Source: Anaerolineales bacterium
Lineage (GTDB): Bacteria > Chloroflexota > Anaerolineae > Anaerolineales > Villigracilaceae
DNA: 63,074 nt
Assembly (NCBI GenBank): GCA_020060625.1
Contig: JAGUZU010000097.1
Coordinates: 1-63,074 of the forward strand
Direction: 5' to 3'
How positions within the stretch are numbered: position 1 is the stretch's first letter; each line of letters begins with the position of its first letter. Of this stretch, positions 50,445 to 61,259 are shown piece after piece. A program made the position numbers and the translations under genes. Under the pieces are notes generated by a model. That model was not told where the DNA came from, did no database searches, and saw only the letters and a program-made list of their open reading frames with translations.

Positions 50445-51440
50445 ATTTGAATACTTATCCGCAAACAGCGCGGGTTGACCGCCTGTATGCCAGAATAAAA
50501 CCGTCTCGTCCTTTTTGAAAAATCCGTTGCGGATGAGGTCGATCATCCCTGCCGCGGCTCTGCCTGTGTAGACGGGGTCAAGCAATAAGCCTTCTTGTTT
50601 GGCAAACAAGCGAATCGCCTCGCGTTCACCCTCGCCAAAAACGCCGTAACCTGCCTGACAGTAATCTTCCGTTGCAAGTACATCGTTGCGCGAGAAGTTA
50701 ATCCGCTCGCCGAGTTTTTCGCTGGCGCGTGAAGCCAGGTCTGAGACGTGTGATTTCAATTCTTCTTCGGGCTCGTCAATGCTGATTCCCAGCACCTTGC
50801 CCTTGTAGCCAAACAAACGCTGACCCAACACCAGCCCGGCATGTGTCCCGCCAGAAGATGTGCCGAAGACGATCCAATCAATTCCCTGTTCCAGACCTCG
50901 GAGGTTTTCAAAACCTCCGAGGTCTCCATTAATTTGCTTCATCAATTCTTCCATCGCAAAGGCGTATCCCATCGCGCCCGCCGGGCTGGAGCCGCCATAC
51001 GGAACGAGATAGGGTTTCTTCCCTGCGGCAACGGCATCGTCAAAAGTCTTTTGTAAAATCTGATCACGGAAGGCACGGTCTTCGACAGTGATGATCTCCG
51101 CGCCGAAGAGTTGATCGAGCAAGAGGTTGGCGGTTGCTTGCTTGGGCTTCTCGCCTGTCAACACTAATTTGCACTCGAAGCCATAACGCGCCGCAGCCGC
51201 AGCCGTTTGACGGCAATGATTGGACTGCATCGCCCCGCCAGAAATGAGCAAATCGGCGCCTTGATCGCGCGCTTCGGCGATGAGGAATTCCAACTTGCGG
51301 GTTTTGTTGCCGCCAAACGCCAACCCGGTCTGGTCATCGCGCTTGACGAGAATGCGCGGTCCGCCGAGGGCATGAGAGAGATTTTGTAACTCTTCAATCG
51401 GCGTAGGCAAATGAGCGAAGTTCAATCTCGAAACAGGCAT
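50433..51440 (-). CDS. D-cysteine desulfhydrase / ACC deaminase family PLP enzyme
   Basis: The 335-residue protein has the PLP Lys K46 in GGNKTRKLEFL, then SNHCRQTAAAAARYG and FGTSSGGTHAGL. The family includes D-cysteine desulfhydrase and 1-aminocyclopropane-1-carboxylate deaminase; specificity is not resolved here. Residues 172-183 (GDLGGFENLRGL) are encoded by a perfect 33-bp palindrome inserted in frame. It is the last gene of the minus-strand envelope operon and abuts femX1 (stop and start share a base). Confidence 0.88.
   Translation of the reverse strand: MPVSRLNFAHLPTPIEELQNLSHALGGPRILVKRDDQTGLAFGGNKTRKLEFLIAEARDQGADLLISGGAMQSNHCRQTAAAAARYGFECKLVLTGEKPKQATANLLLDQLFGAEIITVEDRAFRDQILQKTFDDAVAAGKKPYLVPYGGSSPAGAMGYAFAMEELMKQINGDLGGFENLRGLEQGIDWIVFGTSSGGTHAGLVLGQRLFGYKGKVLGISIDEPEEELKSHVSDLASRASEKLGERINFSRNDVLATEDYCQAGYGVFGEGEREAIRLFAKQEGLLLDPVYTGRAAAGMIDLIRNGFFKKDETVLFWHTGGQPALFADKYSNSLL
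50893..50925. repeat. 33-bp perfect GACCTCGGAGG palindrome inside a coding sequence
   Basis: Arms AGACCTCGGAGGTTTT and AAAACCTCCGAGGTCT surround one base. It is related to the palindromes at 16442, 16568 and 17695, yet here it is translated in frame. Confidence 0.9.
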
Positions 51441-52596
51441 TATGCACCTCCAAGCACTTGCTTTGTTTTTTCTTTTCCACGCGACCTCATGAAATTCAGC
51501 ACGCGCGGCATGACGTCCGAATACATCGCATACCAGAATTTACTGGGTGCGAAGTCATACGCGCCGAGCGTCCGCACTACTTCACCGCCCAAGCCTTCTT
51601 TGAAACGATACACACCCCACATCGAGTCGCTTTCATCGAAGACATCCGGCGCGCCCCACAAGTCGTAGGTCAGGCAGCCGTGCGCCTTGGCGTGTTTCAT
51701 CGCCGCCCACTGCAAAAGATAGGTCGGCATTTTTTCACGATGGACATTGCGCGACATGCCGTACACATAATATCCGCGCCCGGCGAACATGAAGAGAAAG
51801 ATGGCAGCGACGGGTTCGTTATCTACTTCAGCAATCAGGGGGACGGCGGATGGTTGACCGCTGACGGTGGACATGAATAACTTCCACACCGTCATGTAAT
51901 ATTCTTCATCGCGAATCACAAACCCGTCACGCACAGATGTTTCCGCATACATTTTGTACAACATCTCCAAATCCCCTTGCTTGCCTACGCGCACCGTAAC
52001 ACCCTTCTTTTCAGCAAGGCGCACGTTGTATCTCGTCTTCTGCTTCATGCGCATGAGGATTTCTTCTTCGCTGGCAGATAGATCGACCATGACGGTATTG
52101 CGGAACTGAATCTGGTCGGACGACTCAATCCACCCCCTGCGCATCAGATCGGACCTCACAGTCTGTCCGCTGTTTTCTGTAACCTCCCCCACGCTGACAG
52201 GGACTCCGCGTCCCAGCGCCACATCGGGGTCGAGTTTCAGGAAGATCGCGCCTTGTTTCTTCGCAAAGGATTGCAGATCGTCCAGCACCCGTTTGCGAAG
52301 GGGCTCATTCGTCCAATCCATGAGCGGACCTTTGGGGGCGTACAGGACAGAGAGCCTTGCGGCGAATCCACGGTTGAGGATGGTGCGCTTGAGGATGAGG
52401 GCAGCGGCGACAATTGGTGAGTGGAAAGTGGAAAGTGAATTAATGTCGCTTTCCACTTTCCACTTTCCATCTTCAGTCCAAGCGCCGTAATAGGGAACCC
52501 AACCATACTTCGCCTTAACCTGCCCCCATTCGTAGGTTTGCAGGAAGTGCGGGTTGGGCAAATTGGAGATAATTTGATTCCAAGAATTACTATTCA

Positions 52597-52597
<1 letters not shown>
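51440..52597 (-). CDS. FemAB/FemX-family aminoacyltransferase 1
   Basis: The 385-residue protein matches FemX-type transferases (tandem GNAT-like domains), which add amino acids from aminoacyl-tRNA to peptidoglycan precursors. Motifs are RYNVRLAEKKGVTVR, YPTYLLQW-like PTYLLQWAAMKHAKAHGCLTYDLWG and GVYRFKEGLGG. The start is a GTG whose G is the last base of the upstream TAG; both codons come from a simple repeat. Residues 43-61 are encoded by an inverted GGAAAGTGGAAAG repeat. Confidence 0.85.
52416..52468. repeat. In-frame GGAAAGTGGAAAG inverted repeat in femX1
   Basis: GGTGAGTGGAAAGTGGAAAG (52416-52435) pairs with CTTTCCACTTTCCACTTTCC (52449-52468) at 18 of 20 positions. It encodes about GKWKVESDINSLSTFHS in FemX1. 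Confidence 0.85.
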
Positions 52598-53579
<982 letters not shown>

Positions 53580-53583
<4 letters not shown>

Positions 53584-55430
53584 CGTTGCACCGAGCCGGA
53601 GGGTAGAAAATGGTTGATGGTCTGAATCAGGTCGTCGGTCTGGGAATGAAGCGCAAGGTCTGAAAGTTTATCCAATGTTTGAGCGAGCGCGGAGCCGTCC
53701 ACATGTTCCTCTTTCGACATGCGGAAAATTTCCGAGTGCTGCGTTCGTTCAAAGTCCACGCCATCTTCGAGCAGGTCTTCGCGCAGTTTTTCGCCGGGGC
53801 GAATGCCGGTGATTTGAATGTCAATGTCGCGGTAGGGTTCGAGACCGGAGAGGCGAACAAGGTCTTCGGCGAGATCGAGGATGCGAACCTGCTCGCCCAT
53901 GTTGAGCATGAAAACCTCGCCACCCGCGCCCATGGACGCGGCTTGCAGTACGAGATGCACGGCTTCGGGAATAATCATGAAATAACGCCGCATGTCGGGA
54001 TGCGTGATGGTGATGGGTCCGCCGCGCGCGATTTGATTTTTGAAGGTGCGCACGACACTGCCGCGACTGCCAAGCACGTTGCCAAAACGAACGACGGAGT
54101 ACGGCAGGTTATTTCGCTGCGCCGCATCGAGGACAGTTAATTCGGCGAGACGTTTTGTCGCGCCCATCACGCTGGCGGGACGAACGGCTTTATCGGTGGA
54201 GATGAGCACGAGTCTTTCCACCCCGTGCCTGACCGCTGTTTCGACAACGTTCTTCGTGCCGAGCACGTTGTTCGTGACCGCTTCTTCGACATTGGCTTCC
54301 ATGAGCGGAACATGCTTGTGCGCCGCGGCATGAAAGACAACTTGTGGTTTATGTTGGTTAAAAACTTTTTCAATGCGGTTCAGATCACGGACATCGGCAA
54401 TGACGGCTTGAATGTTGAGCGTGGGAAAATCATCTTTGAATTCTTGGAGGACTTCAAAAATACTATTCTCGCCGTGACCAAGCAAAACAAGCTCGGTTGG
54501 ATTCCAACGCGCGAGTTGACGACAAAGTTCACTGCCAATCGAGCCGCCCGCGCCAGTGACAAGGATACGTTTGCCGCCCAACGCTGCACCAATAAGGTGG
54601 TCGTCAATTTTTGCGGGTTCGCGGCGGAGGAGGTCGGTGATGTCCACTTCGCGCAGACGGTTGACGCTGACCTTGCCGCCGAGAAGTTCGTAAAAGCCGG
54701 GGATGATGCGCGAGGTGATTCCGCGTTTGCGACATTCGTCGTTGACAAGGCGGATGATATGCCCCGGCGCAGATGGAATGGCGATGATGACCTCGTCCAC
54801 TTGTTTGGTGTCGAGCGTTTTTGCGAGTTGGTCTATTTTGCCAATGACCGTCACGCCGTAGATGTTGTGATTCTGCTTGGCAGGGTCGTCGTCGAGAAAG
54901 CCAACGGGGATGAGATTGAGCTGGGAGGTCTTCTGCAATTCACGGACGACAAGTGCGCCCGCGTCACCTGCGCCGAGGATGAGGGCATGACGAGTTTTTG
55001 CGTTGGTCTGGGCAGAGGATTGCTCCGCAAGAATGCGCAGAACGAAACGCGAGCCGCCAATCAGAATGAGCGAGATAAGCCAGTCGATGCCGAGGGCGGA
55101 ACGGGGCATGCCCGGCTTGATGAGATCAAAGCCGATGAGCAGGAGCATGACTCCCGAGGTCAGCACCGAGGCGGCAGAGACGGCAAAGGTGATCAGCCGC
55201 AATTCGTTCGTGCTGGCATAGACCCACAGACGGCGATACAGTCCAAAAAAATAATAGGTTGGGATTTTGACAAGAAGCGCCACCGCGCACATCACCAGCG
55301 CGGCAGGAAAGTAATACGGCAATTCGCTCACGTCCAGCCGCAACGCAAAACTGCCCAGCACCGAAACAATGGTGAGGGCAAGGTCGCCGATTAAGACGAA
55401 GCGGTTACGGACGTGGGGACGGGAGGACAT
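53580..55430 (-). CDS. Membrane nucleotide-sugar epimerase/dehydratase (CapD/WbpM-like)
   Basis: The 616-residue protein has four N-terminal membrane helices (within residues 8-130). A first NAD-binding-like domain follows (ALILGAGDAGALVVREL), then a SDR dehydratase domain with GAGGSIGSELCRQL and STDKAVRPASVMGATKR. In WbpM-type enzymes the Lys of this region acts without Tyr. It probably makes a 4-keto-6-deoxy UDP-sugar. The ATG at 55430 is chosen because the 29 upstream codons are read from a simple repeat. Confidence 0.88.
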
Positions 55431-55432
55431 GG

Positions 55433-55556
55433 GGAAGGATGAAGGATGAATTAGGAATGATGAATTTGGAGATTGGTAATTGGTGATTGGTAGGCGCATT
55501 AAAAAACGAATTACCAATCTCTAATCTCTATTTACTACTTACCAATTACGAATTAC
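55433..55556. repeat. Simple inverted repeat between the dehydratase and epimerase genes
   Basis: One half consists of GGATGAAGGATGAA-like and GATTGGTAATTGGTGATTGG units. The other half has ACGAATTACCAATCTCTAAT and ACCAATTACGAATTACG. The halves are roughly complementary. It provides the stop codon of the epimerase and removes any clear ribosome binding site of the dehydratase. Confidence 0.65.
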
Positions 55557-56469
55557 GCATTTCCTCCACCGCTTCTTTCAACCCTTCTGCCAAGGTAACT
55601 TGCGGCTTGAAACCGAGCATATCCATGATTTTCTTCGGTGTGCCGATGGAGCGATAGATATCGCCAGCGCGGGGTTCAGCGTGGACATGTTTGGGGGCGT
55701 TCGGGAAGATTTCGTAGAGGATGTCGAGCAGGTCGAGCAGGCGGGTTTCAACTCCCGTGCAGACGTTGAAGATCTGCCCCGGCGCGGCAGGGTGTTCGGC
55801 GGCAAGCAAATTGGCTTGCACCACATCGCGCACGTTGACCAGGTCGCGGCTCTGACCGCCATCGCCGAAGATGGTGATGGGCTTGTTATCCAACATGCGG
55901 CGGATGAAGATCGGTACGGCGGCAGCATACATGGAATCAGGTCGTTGGCGCGGACCGTAGACGTTGAAATAGCGCAACGCGACCACTTCAAAGTTGAAAG
56001 ATGAAGTATAAAGTTGACCGTACAGTTCGTCCACGCGCTTGGAGGTGGCGTAGGGCGATAACTGGCGCAGTGGCGTATCTTCCGAAAGCGGATACGCTTC
56101 CGAGTCGCCGTACACGGCAGCGCTGGTAGCGAAGACTGCGCGCTTCACGCCTGCCTTGCGGGCGGCTTCGAACAAAATGGAAGTTCCCGTCACGTTGACA
56201 TCGAGACATTCCTGCGGCTTTTCCATTGACTCTGGAACAGAGACAAATGCCGCTTCGTGAAAGATGATATCCATGCCTTTGACGGCTTTCGCAACGGCGT
56301 CAGCATCGCGCAGGTCGCCTTCGATGATCTCCACATCCAAGCCTTTGAGGTTCTCGCGCTTGCCCGAAGAAAAGTTGTCAAAGACACGGACGGAATGTCC
56401 AAGTTCGAGAAAAGAGCGGGAAATGTGCGAGCCGATAAAGCCCGCGCCGCCGGTAACCAGATATTTCAT
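55546..56469 (-). CDS. NAD-dependent sugar epimerase (extended SDR, UDP-glucose 4-epimerase-like)
   Basis: The 307-residue enzyme has GGAGFIGSH, HEAAFVSVPES, catalytic Y140-x3-K144 (SPYATSKR) and RYFNVYGPRQ. It interconverts UDP-sugars for polysaccharide synthesis; exact substrate open. Residues 152-161 (QLYTSSFNFE) coincide with a TTCAACTTTATACTTCATC-type simple repeat. It is separated by one base from the priming transferase downstream of the promoter end. Confidence 0.88.
   Translation of the reverse strand: MKYLVTGGAGFIGSHISRSFLELGHSVRVFDNFSSGKRENLKGLDVEIIEGDLRDADAVAKAVKGMDIIFHEAAFVSVPESMEKPQECLDVNVTGTSILFEAARKAGVKRAVFATSAAVYGDSEAYPLSEDTPLRQLSPYATSKRVDELYGQLYTSSFNFEVVALRYFNVYGPRQRPDSMYAAAVPIFIRRMLDNKPITIFGDGGQSRDLVNVRDVVQANLLAAEHPAAPGQIFNVCTGVETRLLDLLDILYEIFPNAPKHVHAEPRAGDIYRSIGTPKKIMDMLGFKPQVTLAEGLKEAVEEMRNS
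55985..56018. repeat. In-frame simple repeat in the epimerase gene
   Basis: ACTTCAAAGTTGAAAGATGA and the following AGTATAAAGTTGACC resemble the TTGAAAGTTGAAGG repeat at 5749-5811. It is translated as about LYTSSFNFE. Confidence 0.5.
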
Positions 56470-57912
56470 TTATCTACCTGTCCTTCTCAAGACCGTTCCA
56501 ATCGTTCTCAGCACAATGCTAAAGTCCATGCCGAGGGTGCGGTGTTTGATGTAATACAGGTCATACTCAAGTTTCACGATAGTCTCTTTAACAGTGGCAA
56601 CATAGCCATAATTGATCTGCGCCCAACCTGTGAGACCGGGCTTCACCAGCAATCGCGCGCGGTAAAACGGGATTTGTTTCTGGTATTCCGCCACCAATTC
56701 GGGTCGCTCGGCGCGCGGACCTACGAGACTCATCTCTCCATGCAGCACCGTCAGAAACTGCGGCAGTTCATCCAGGCGGGTCTTGCGCAGGAAGTTGCCG
56801 ACTTTGGTCACTCGCGGATCATTTTCTTCTGCAATCTTAGGCAGACCATCCGCCTCGGCGTTTTGTTTCATCGTGCGGAATTTCAGGATGTTGAACGACT
56901 TGGCGCCCTTCCCAAAACGCGGCTGGGAATAAAAAACAGGAGACCCTGTTTCGAGAATAATGGCAAGCGCAATGAAGGGAAAAGCCAGCAGGAAGAACAT
57001 TGTCCCCGCAACCCCGCCCAAAATATCCATGATGCGCTTGGACAGTTCGTACATCCCGCTGACTCGCACCTGGTCCACAAACGAGCGGATGACCCAGTCC
57101 GTTTCGAGATGCTCGATGGGCACACGCTGGGTCAATTCTTCATAGAGGATGGGCATGCGGGTCACTTCCACGCCTCGTTCCTGGACGTCGAGAATGGTCT
57201 GGAAGGTCTCGCCTTTGATCTCGCCCGTAATGGCGATGACCACATCCGAAATGCGGTAATCCTCCACCAGGTCGAGCAGATGCTCGCTGTCGCCCAGCAC
57301 CGCAAAGCCCTGGTAGGATTTAGCCCGTTTGGCGGGGTCGTCGTCAATGAAGCCAATGATGAGGAAGGGCGGCGGGTTCAACCTGCGATAGGCTTCCACG
57401 AGCGTGAGTCCCGCCTTGCCCGCGCCCACGACCAGCACGCGGCGCATCAAACCGGATGAGGTGTAGAGTCGGATATAGATGGCGCGCCAGCCCAAAGTCA
57501 GGAGAGAGGCGAGGATGAGAAACGCGCCCACCGCAATACGCGGCAGGGAATTCGGCTCGACGTAGAACGTGAAAACCAGCGAGTATCCAAGCAGCCCCAC
57601 CAGCGGCGCGACGGCGATCCCGCGCAATGTCCTGCGCCAATTTGCGGCGGCATGCAAATCATACGATTCCACCATCAACAACAGCCATACAAAAGGCAGG
57701 AGGTAAAACCAGAACGGGACGTCGATCTGGATCAGGCGCTCGGCTCTGCCCGGCGTCAAACCGCTTTCGATCAAACGATACAGGGAATATTGATACCAAA
57801 AGAAGATCGACCCCGCAATGGCGGCGGCGGATGCAATGAAATCGCCCAACAGCAAAATAAAACGCTGCTCGCCGGGTCTTAATCGCAGGGACGGTCTATA
57901 TATATCAGCCAT
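56470..57912 (-). CDS. Undecaprenyl-phosphate sugar phosphotransferase (WcaJ/WbaP-like)
   Basis: The 480-residue protein has four N-terminal membrane helices and a CoA-binding-like domain (VLVVGAGKAGLTLVEA). The C-terminal bacterial sugar transferase domain carries FNILKFRTM, LRKTRLDELPQ, MSLVGPRAERPE and KPGLTGWAQI. It primes exopolysaccharide repeat units by transferring sugar-1-phosphate to undecaprenyl phosphate. The start at 57912 overlaps the glycosyltransferase stop by 8 bp; the long upstream frame is spurious. Confidence 0.92.
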   Translation of the reverse strand: MADIYRPSLRLRPGEQRFILLLGDFIASAAAIAGSIFFWYQYSLYRLIESGLTPGRAERLIQIDVPFWFYLLPFVWLLLMVESYDLHAAANWRRTLRGIAVAPLVGLLGYSLVFTFYVEPNSLPRIAVGAFLILASLLTLGWRAIYIRLYTSSGLMRRVLVVGAGKAGLTLVEAYRRLNPPPFLIIGFIDDDPAKRAKSYQGFAVLGDSEHLLDLVEDYRISDVVIAITGEIKGETFQTILDVQERGVEVTRMPILYEELTQRVPIEHLETDWVIRSFVDQVRVSGMYELSKRIMDILGGVAGTMFFLLAFPFIALAIILETGSPVFYSQPRFGKGAKSFNILKFRTMKQNAEADGLPKIAEENDPRVTKVGNFLRKTRLDELPQFLTVLHGEMSLVGPRAERPELVAEYQKQIPFYRARLLVKPGLTGWAQINYGYVATVKETIVKLEYDLYYIKHRTLGMDFSIVLRTIGTVLRRTGR

Positions 57913-58915
57913 GTTTCCAGAACAAACCTGAAACGGCGCTCCACAAAAACCCGGAACCCCACGCAATGTGCATGGTTGAAATTGCCAGCGGCATCCCCAA
58001 AGCCAGGTACGCTTTCCTCTTCGTCGTTGCAAGGCGCAAACCTGCCAGACCCAGAATGAGGTAATAAAAAAACAATTGGGCAAAAAGCAGGAAACGGGCG
58101 AACGCCCACCACAAGGATAACACAATCAATGTCAGGAGACTTAGCGCAAAAACCGGCGGCAGCGCCTGCCGCCAGCGCAGCGTATGCGGATAACGCTGAA
58201 GCATTTTGAACTTCCAAAAGCCATAGCGCCAGTATTGAACAGCGAGTCTGCCGAGCGTATCGCGTGAAAAATAAACGGAACGAATCGAAGGATCGAGCCA
58301 GACCACGCCGCCTGATTCGCGCGCGCGCGCATTAAACTCATAATCCTCGTTCGCCAACAACGTTTCGTCGAACGCGCCGATCTTCTCGAAAAATTCCCGG
58401 CGGAACGAACCGAACGGGACGGTATCCACAGCCCCCGGCTTGGCATTGAGGCGGTACATCGCATCCCCCACCCCAAGCGGGTGCGCCGCCGCAAACGAAA
58501 TGGACTCGGCGATCCAAGTATCCGCGCCGGGGCGAATCTCCCAAACGCCGCCCACGTTATCGCCCCTGCCGGATCGATGCGCCGCCACGCACCGCTCCAC
58601 GTATTCGGGGATGGGCATGGAGTGGGCATCCAATCGGACGATGATCTCGCCTCGCGACTCCCGAACAGCCTGATTCACACCAGACGGAATCGTCCTCGCC
58701 CGATTTTCCACCACGCGAACGGACAAATCCGCATGTTCCTTCTGAAACGATGCGATCTCCTCCCGCGTCCCATCCGTGGACATGCCGTCCGAGATCACCA
58801 CTTCCATCTCCGCCAGCGGATAGGTCTGCGCGCGCAGAGCATCCAATAGTTTGCGGATGGTGGCTTGTTCGTTATAACAAGGAATGACGATGGAAACAAA
58901 AGGTAAATCAGACAT
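57905..58915 (-). CDS. Family 2 glycosyltransferase with C-terminal membrane helices
   Basis: The 336-residue protein has a GT-A domain (FVSIVIPCYNEQATI at 5-19, DGMSTDGT, RLDAHSMP and NEDYEFNAR) and two to three C-terminal hydrophobic helices. It likely builds the exopolysaccharide unit primed by the adjacent transferase. Starts at 58915 or 58930 are possible. The first operon gene by position, behind a weak terminator-like hairpin. Confidence 0.87.
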   Translation of the reverse strand: MSDLPFVSIVIPCYNEQATIRKLLDALRAQTYPLAEMEVVISDGMSTDGTREEIASFQKEHADLSVRVVENRARTIPSGVNQAVRESRGEIIVRLDAHSMPIPEYVERCVAAHRSGRGDNVGGVWEIRPGADTWIAESISFAAAHPLGVGDAMYRLNAKPGAVDTVPFGSFRREFFEKIGAFDETLLANEDYEFNARARESGGVVWLDPSIRSVYFSRDTLGRLAVQYWRYGFWKFKMLQRYPHTLRWRQALPPVFALSLLTLIVLSLWWAFARFLLFAQLFFYYLILGLAGLRLATTKRKAYLALGMPLAISTMHIAWGSGFLWSAVSGLFWKHG

Positions 58916-58934
58916 GCTCTTCCGTAACATAAAT

Positions 58935-58962
58935 TCTCGCCGCCAGTCCAACTGCGGCGAGA
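58935..58962 (-). terminator. Hairpin between ridA and the glycosyltransferase gene
   Basis: A perfect 9-bp stem TCTCGCCGC / GCGGCGAGA with a 10-nt loop is followed on the minus strand by ATTTATG. The short T-run makes partial termination or attenuation more likely than full termination. Confidence 0.5.
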
Positions 58963-58989
58963 CCATGTGAAAAACAGGCGGAACGAAAT

Positions 58990-59373
58990 CTATGCAACCA
59001 GTGCAATCGCTTCGATCTCCACCAACCCGCCCTTGGGTAAAGCGGCAACTGCAACCGTGCTGCGGGCGGGCGGGTTTTCGCCAAAATATTCGGCGTACAC
59101 CGCGTTCATTTTCGGAAAATCTCCCATTTCCTGAAGAAACACCGTAGTCTTTACCACATGTTCCAAACTGGAACCCGCCGCTTCCAGCACATTACGGAGA
59201 TTGTTCAACACCTGGCGCGTTTGTTCCTCTACGCCTCCAGCGATCAACTCGCCTGTTACAGGGTCGAGGGCAATTTGCCCGGCGGTAAAAACCATCTTAT
59301 CCGTGCCGATCGCCTGCGAGTAGGGACCGATCGCTTTCGGGGCTTTATCTGTCTGAACGACTTTTTTATTCAT
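58990..59373 (-). CDS. ridA: RidA-family enamine/imine deaminase
   Basis: The 127-residue protein has the RidA signature: AIGPYSQAI near residue 14, Gly-rich LIAGGVEEQTRQVLNNL and the active-site Arg in PPARSTVAV near residue 104. It hydrolyses reactive 2-aminoacrylate and related imines made by PLP enzymes. Confidence 0.93.
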   Translation of the reverse strand: MNKKVVQTDKAPKAIGPYSQAIGTDKMVFTAGQIALDPVTGELIAGGVEEQTRQVLNNLRNVLEAAGSSLEHVVKTTVFLQEMGDFPKMNAVYAEYFGENPPARSTVAVAALPKGGLVEIEAIALVA

Positions 59374-59508
59374 AACTACCTCTCTTGAAATTAAGGTGAC
59401 AGCCGCATTTTCGACGGATTCCCGGCAAAAACACCGCCCAACATGACTGTTCCCATATCTGTGAATTTATGAGCAATGTATTTTAATACAAAAACAGCAA
59501 AACGGGCT

Positions 59509-61176
59509 TTACGGCTGCGGCAGCGCAATTGGCGTGAGAGTCACCGTCGGTTGTGGGACGGGGGTTGGAGATAAGTCCACCCACCCGCTGTAGGCAAAAT
59601 ACTCCAAGAGGAATTGCGCGCGCTCGCGTTCGTTCATCGGGCGCGGACGGGAGTAATCCTCCAGCATGGCGGTCAGCAGTTCCACGCCGAGATATTTTCC
59701 ATCGTAAAAAACATGCCGGTCAATGAACTCGCGGCGGGTTTCGTCAATGACCTTGCCGCCGTCCAGTTCGTAGGTCATCTGGTCGAAGAACAAGTTACCC
59801 AAGCCGAAATGAATGAACGAGTCGACGCGGAACTCCATCAGGTGCGGGTAATGCGCCTGGCTTCCGCTTACCACCGTCGCGCCCGCATCGGCAACAGCGT
59901 GGAATCCATCCTCATGCTTGTAGCACGGACCCGGATGGTAACACTCCTCGTGCTGGAAGGTGAAAATCACCATATAGCCCTGCGCCGTCACATCCTGAAT
60001 TTGTTTGGCAAAGAACGTGTAATCGCAATCCGCCGCGCCGGGTTTCACATCCGTCGCCTTGACGAAATCATACGAGAGTTTTCCGTTGCAACCCATGAAA
60101 GCGATCTTGTTGCCGTTCACTTCCATCGACACAGGCTTGCGCGCTTCTTCTTCGTTTGCGCCGCCGCCGTAATATGGGATGTTGTTCTGTTTGTACATCT
60201 CAAGCGTATCGAGCATGGCTTGCGTGCCGCGGTCGGCGAAGTGATCGCCGGTCAACTCCACGATGTCTGTTCCCACGTATTCGAGCAGTTCAAAGTATTT
60301 CGGGTCGCTGCACAGGATAAAATTTTTATGCCCCGGCTGGGGGAACGGACAATCCGGGTCGAACGGCACTTCGTTGCTGATGTGCGCCACGTCCGCGTTA
60401 TACAGCCAGTCATGGATCAATTCGCCGGGACGTGTTACGCCTTTCAATTCCATTGTGAACGCCGTCGCGCGCACCAGCGCGGTGACGCCCGTCAACACCA
60501 CTGTCGCCAGTTTCGATTCATCGCGGTTGGATGCGGGCAATTCAAACGACGCGCCGGTCAATCCAAACGTCACCTTCAGCGGATAAACATCCGCATCAAA
60601 ATCCTTGCGAAGCGGCGATTGACCGTCCACGCTCAAAACCTTCCACTTTGGCTGGATTTCCTCGAACGGGATGACCGCCCAAGCGGACATGTCTTTCCAC
60701 GCCGCATCCAACAACCGGTCTGACGAAACGCTTCGCACCACGCCGGAAGCGGGTTCGCCCCAGAGAGCAGTCAACGCCTTCAGCGTGGACTCCGCCATGA
60801 GGAGTGGGCGCCCGTTCAAGGTCCCGTTTGAGGCGCCCTGCCAAGCGGAGAGCAAATCTTCGGAGGTTACGTCATCGGTCACCGTTGGGAACGGCGCGAC
60901 GAGGGCATAGATCCAAAGCGAGCCTGAATCCGCCACATCCAATGTTTGCGTCGCGGACTCAACATCTTCAACAACGGGGATGTTCCATGAGGCTGCCAAC
61001 TCGCGCAAATCATCCGGCACGGCAGGGCTCACCCACAGCGCATCCGCGGCTGGTTTTTGCGTGGGGGTTGGCTGCGTCGTCGGCACATTCGTCGGGGCAT
61101 CGGGTTTTTCAGTCACAGGCGCGCCGCAGGCGGAAAGTAAAAATGTAAAAACCAAAAACAGTGAAATTTTCTTCAT
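59509..61176 (-). CDS. CapA-family (poly-gamma-glutamate synthesis-like) lipoprotein
   Basis: The 555-residue protein has a signal peptide with lipobox LLSAC (Cys17) and a Thr/Pro-rich linker. An N-terminal domain recalls a periplasmic binding-like fold, and a C-terminal CapA/PGA_cap metallophosphatase-like domain carries VELTGDHFADRG, FMGCNGKL, FTFQHEECYHPGP and VSGSQAHYPHLMEF. It is probably anchored outside the membrane and involved in envelope polymer handling. The exact reaction is unknown. Confidence 0.85.
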   Translation of the reverse strand: MKKISLFLVFTFLLSACGAPVTEKPDAPTNVPTTQPTPTQKPAADALWVSPAVPDDLRELAASWNIPVVEDVESATQTLDVADSGSLWIYALVAPFPTVTDDVTSEDLLSAWQGASNGTLNGRPLLMAESTLKALTALWGEPASGVVRSVSSDRLLDAAWKDMSAWAVIPFEEIQPKWKVLSVDGQSPLRKDFDADVYPLKVTFGLTGASFELPASNRDESKLATVVLTGVTALVRATAFTMELKGVTRPGELIHDWLYNADVAHISNEVPFDPDCPFPQPGHKNFILCSDPKYFELLEYVGTDIVELTGDHFADRGTQAMLDTLEMYKQNNIPYYGGGANEEEARKPVSMEVNGNKIAFMGCNGKLSYDFVKATDVKPGAADCDYTFFAKQIQDVTAQGYMVIFTFQHEECYHPGPCYKHEDGFHAVADAGATVVSGSQAHYPHLMEFRVDSFIHFGLGNLFFDQMTYELDGGKVIDETRREFIDRHVFYDGKYLGVELLTAMLEDYSRPRPMNERERAQFLLEYFAYSGWVDLSPTPVPQPTVTLTPIALPQP

Positions 61177-61259
61177 TTGAATTCCATGAGTGAAAATAAA
61201 AATACGAAGCGATGACCGCCTCGCACTTATAAATGAACTTGCTTAAACAGGCATGAACG

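Noticed and set aside
54225-55394. Long plus-strand frame of 389 codons
   Set aside because: It lies antisense to the membrane dehydratase gene and matches no family.
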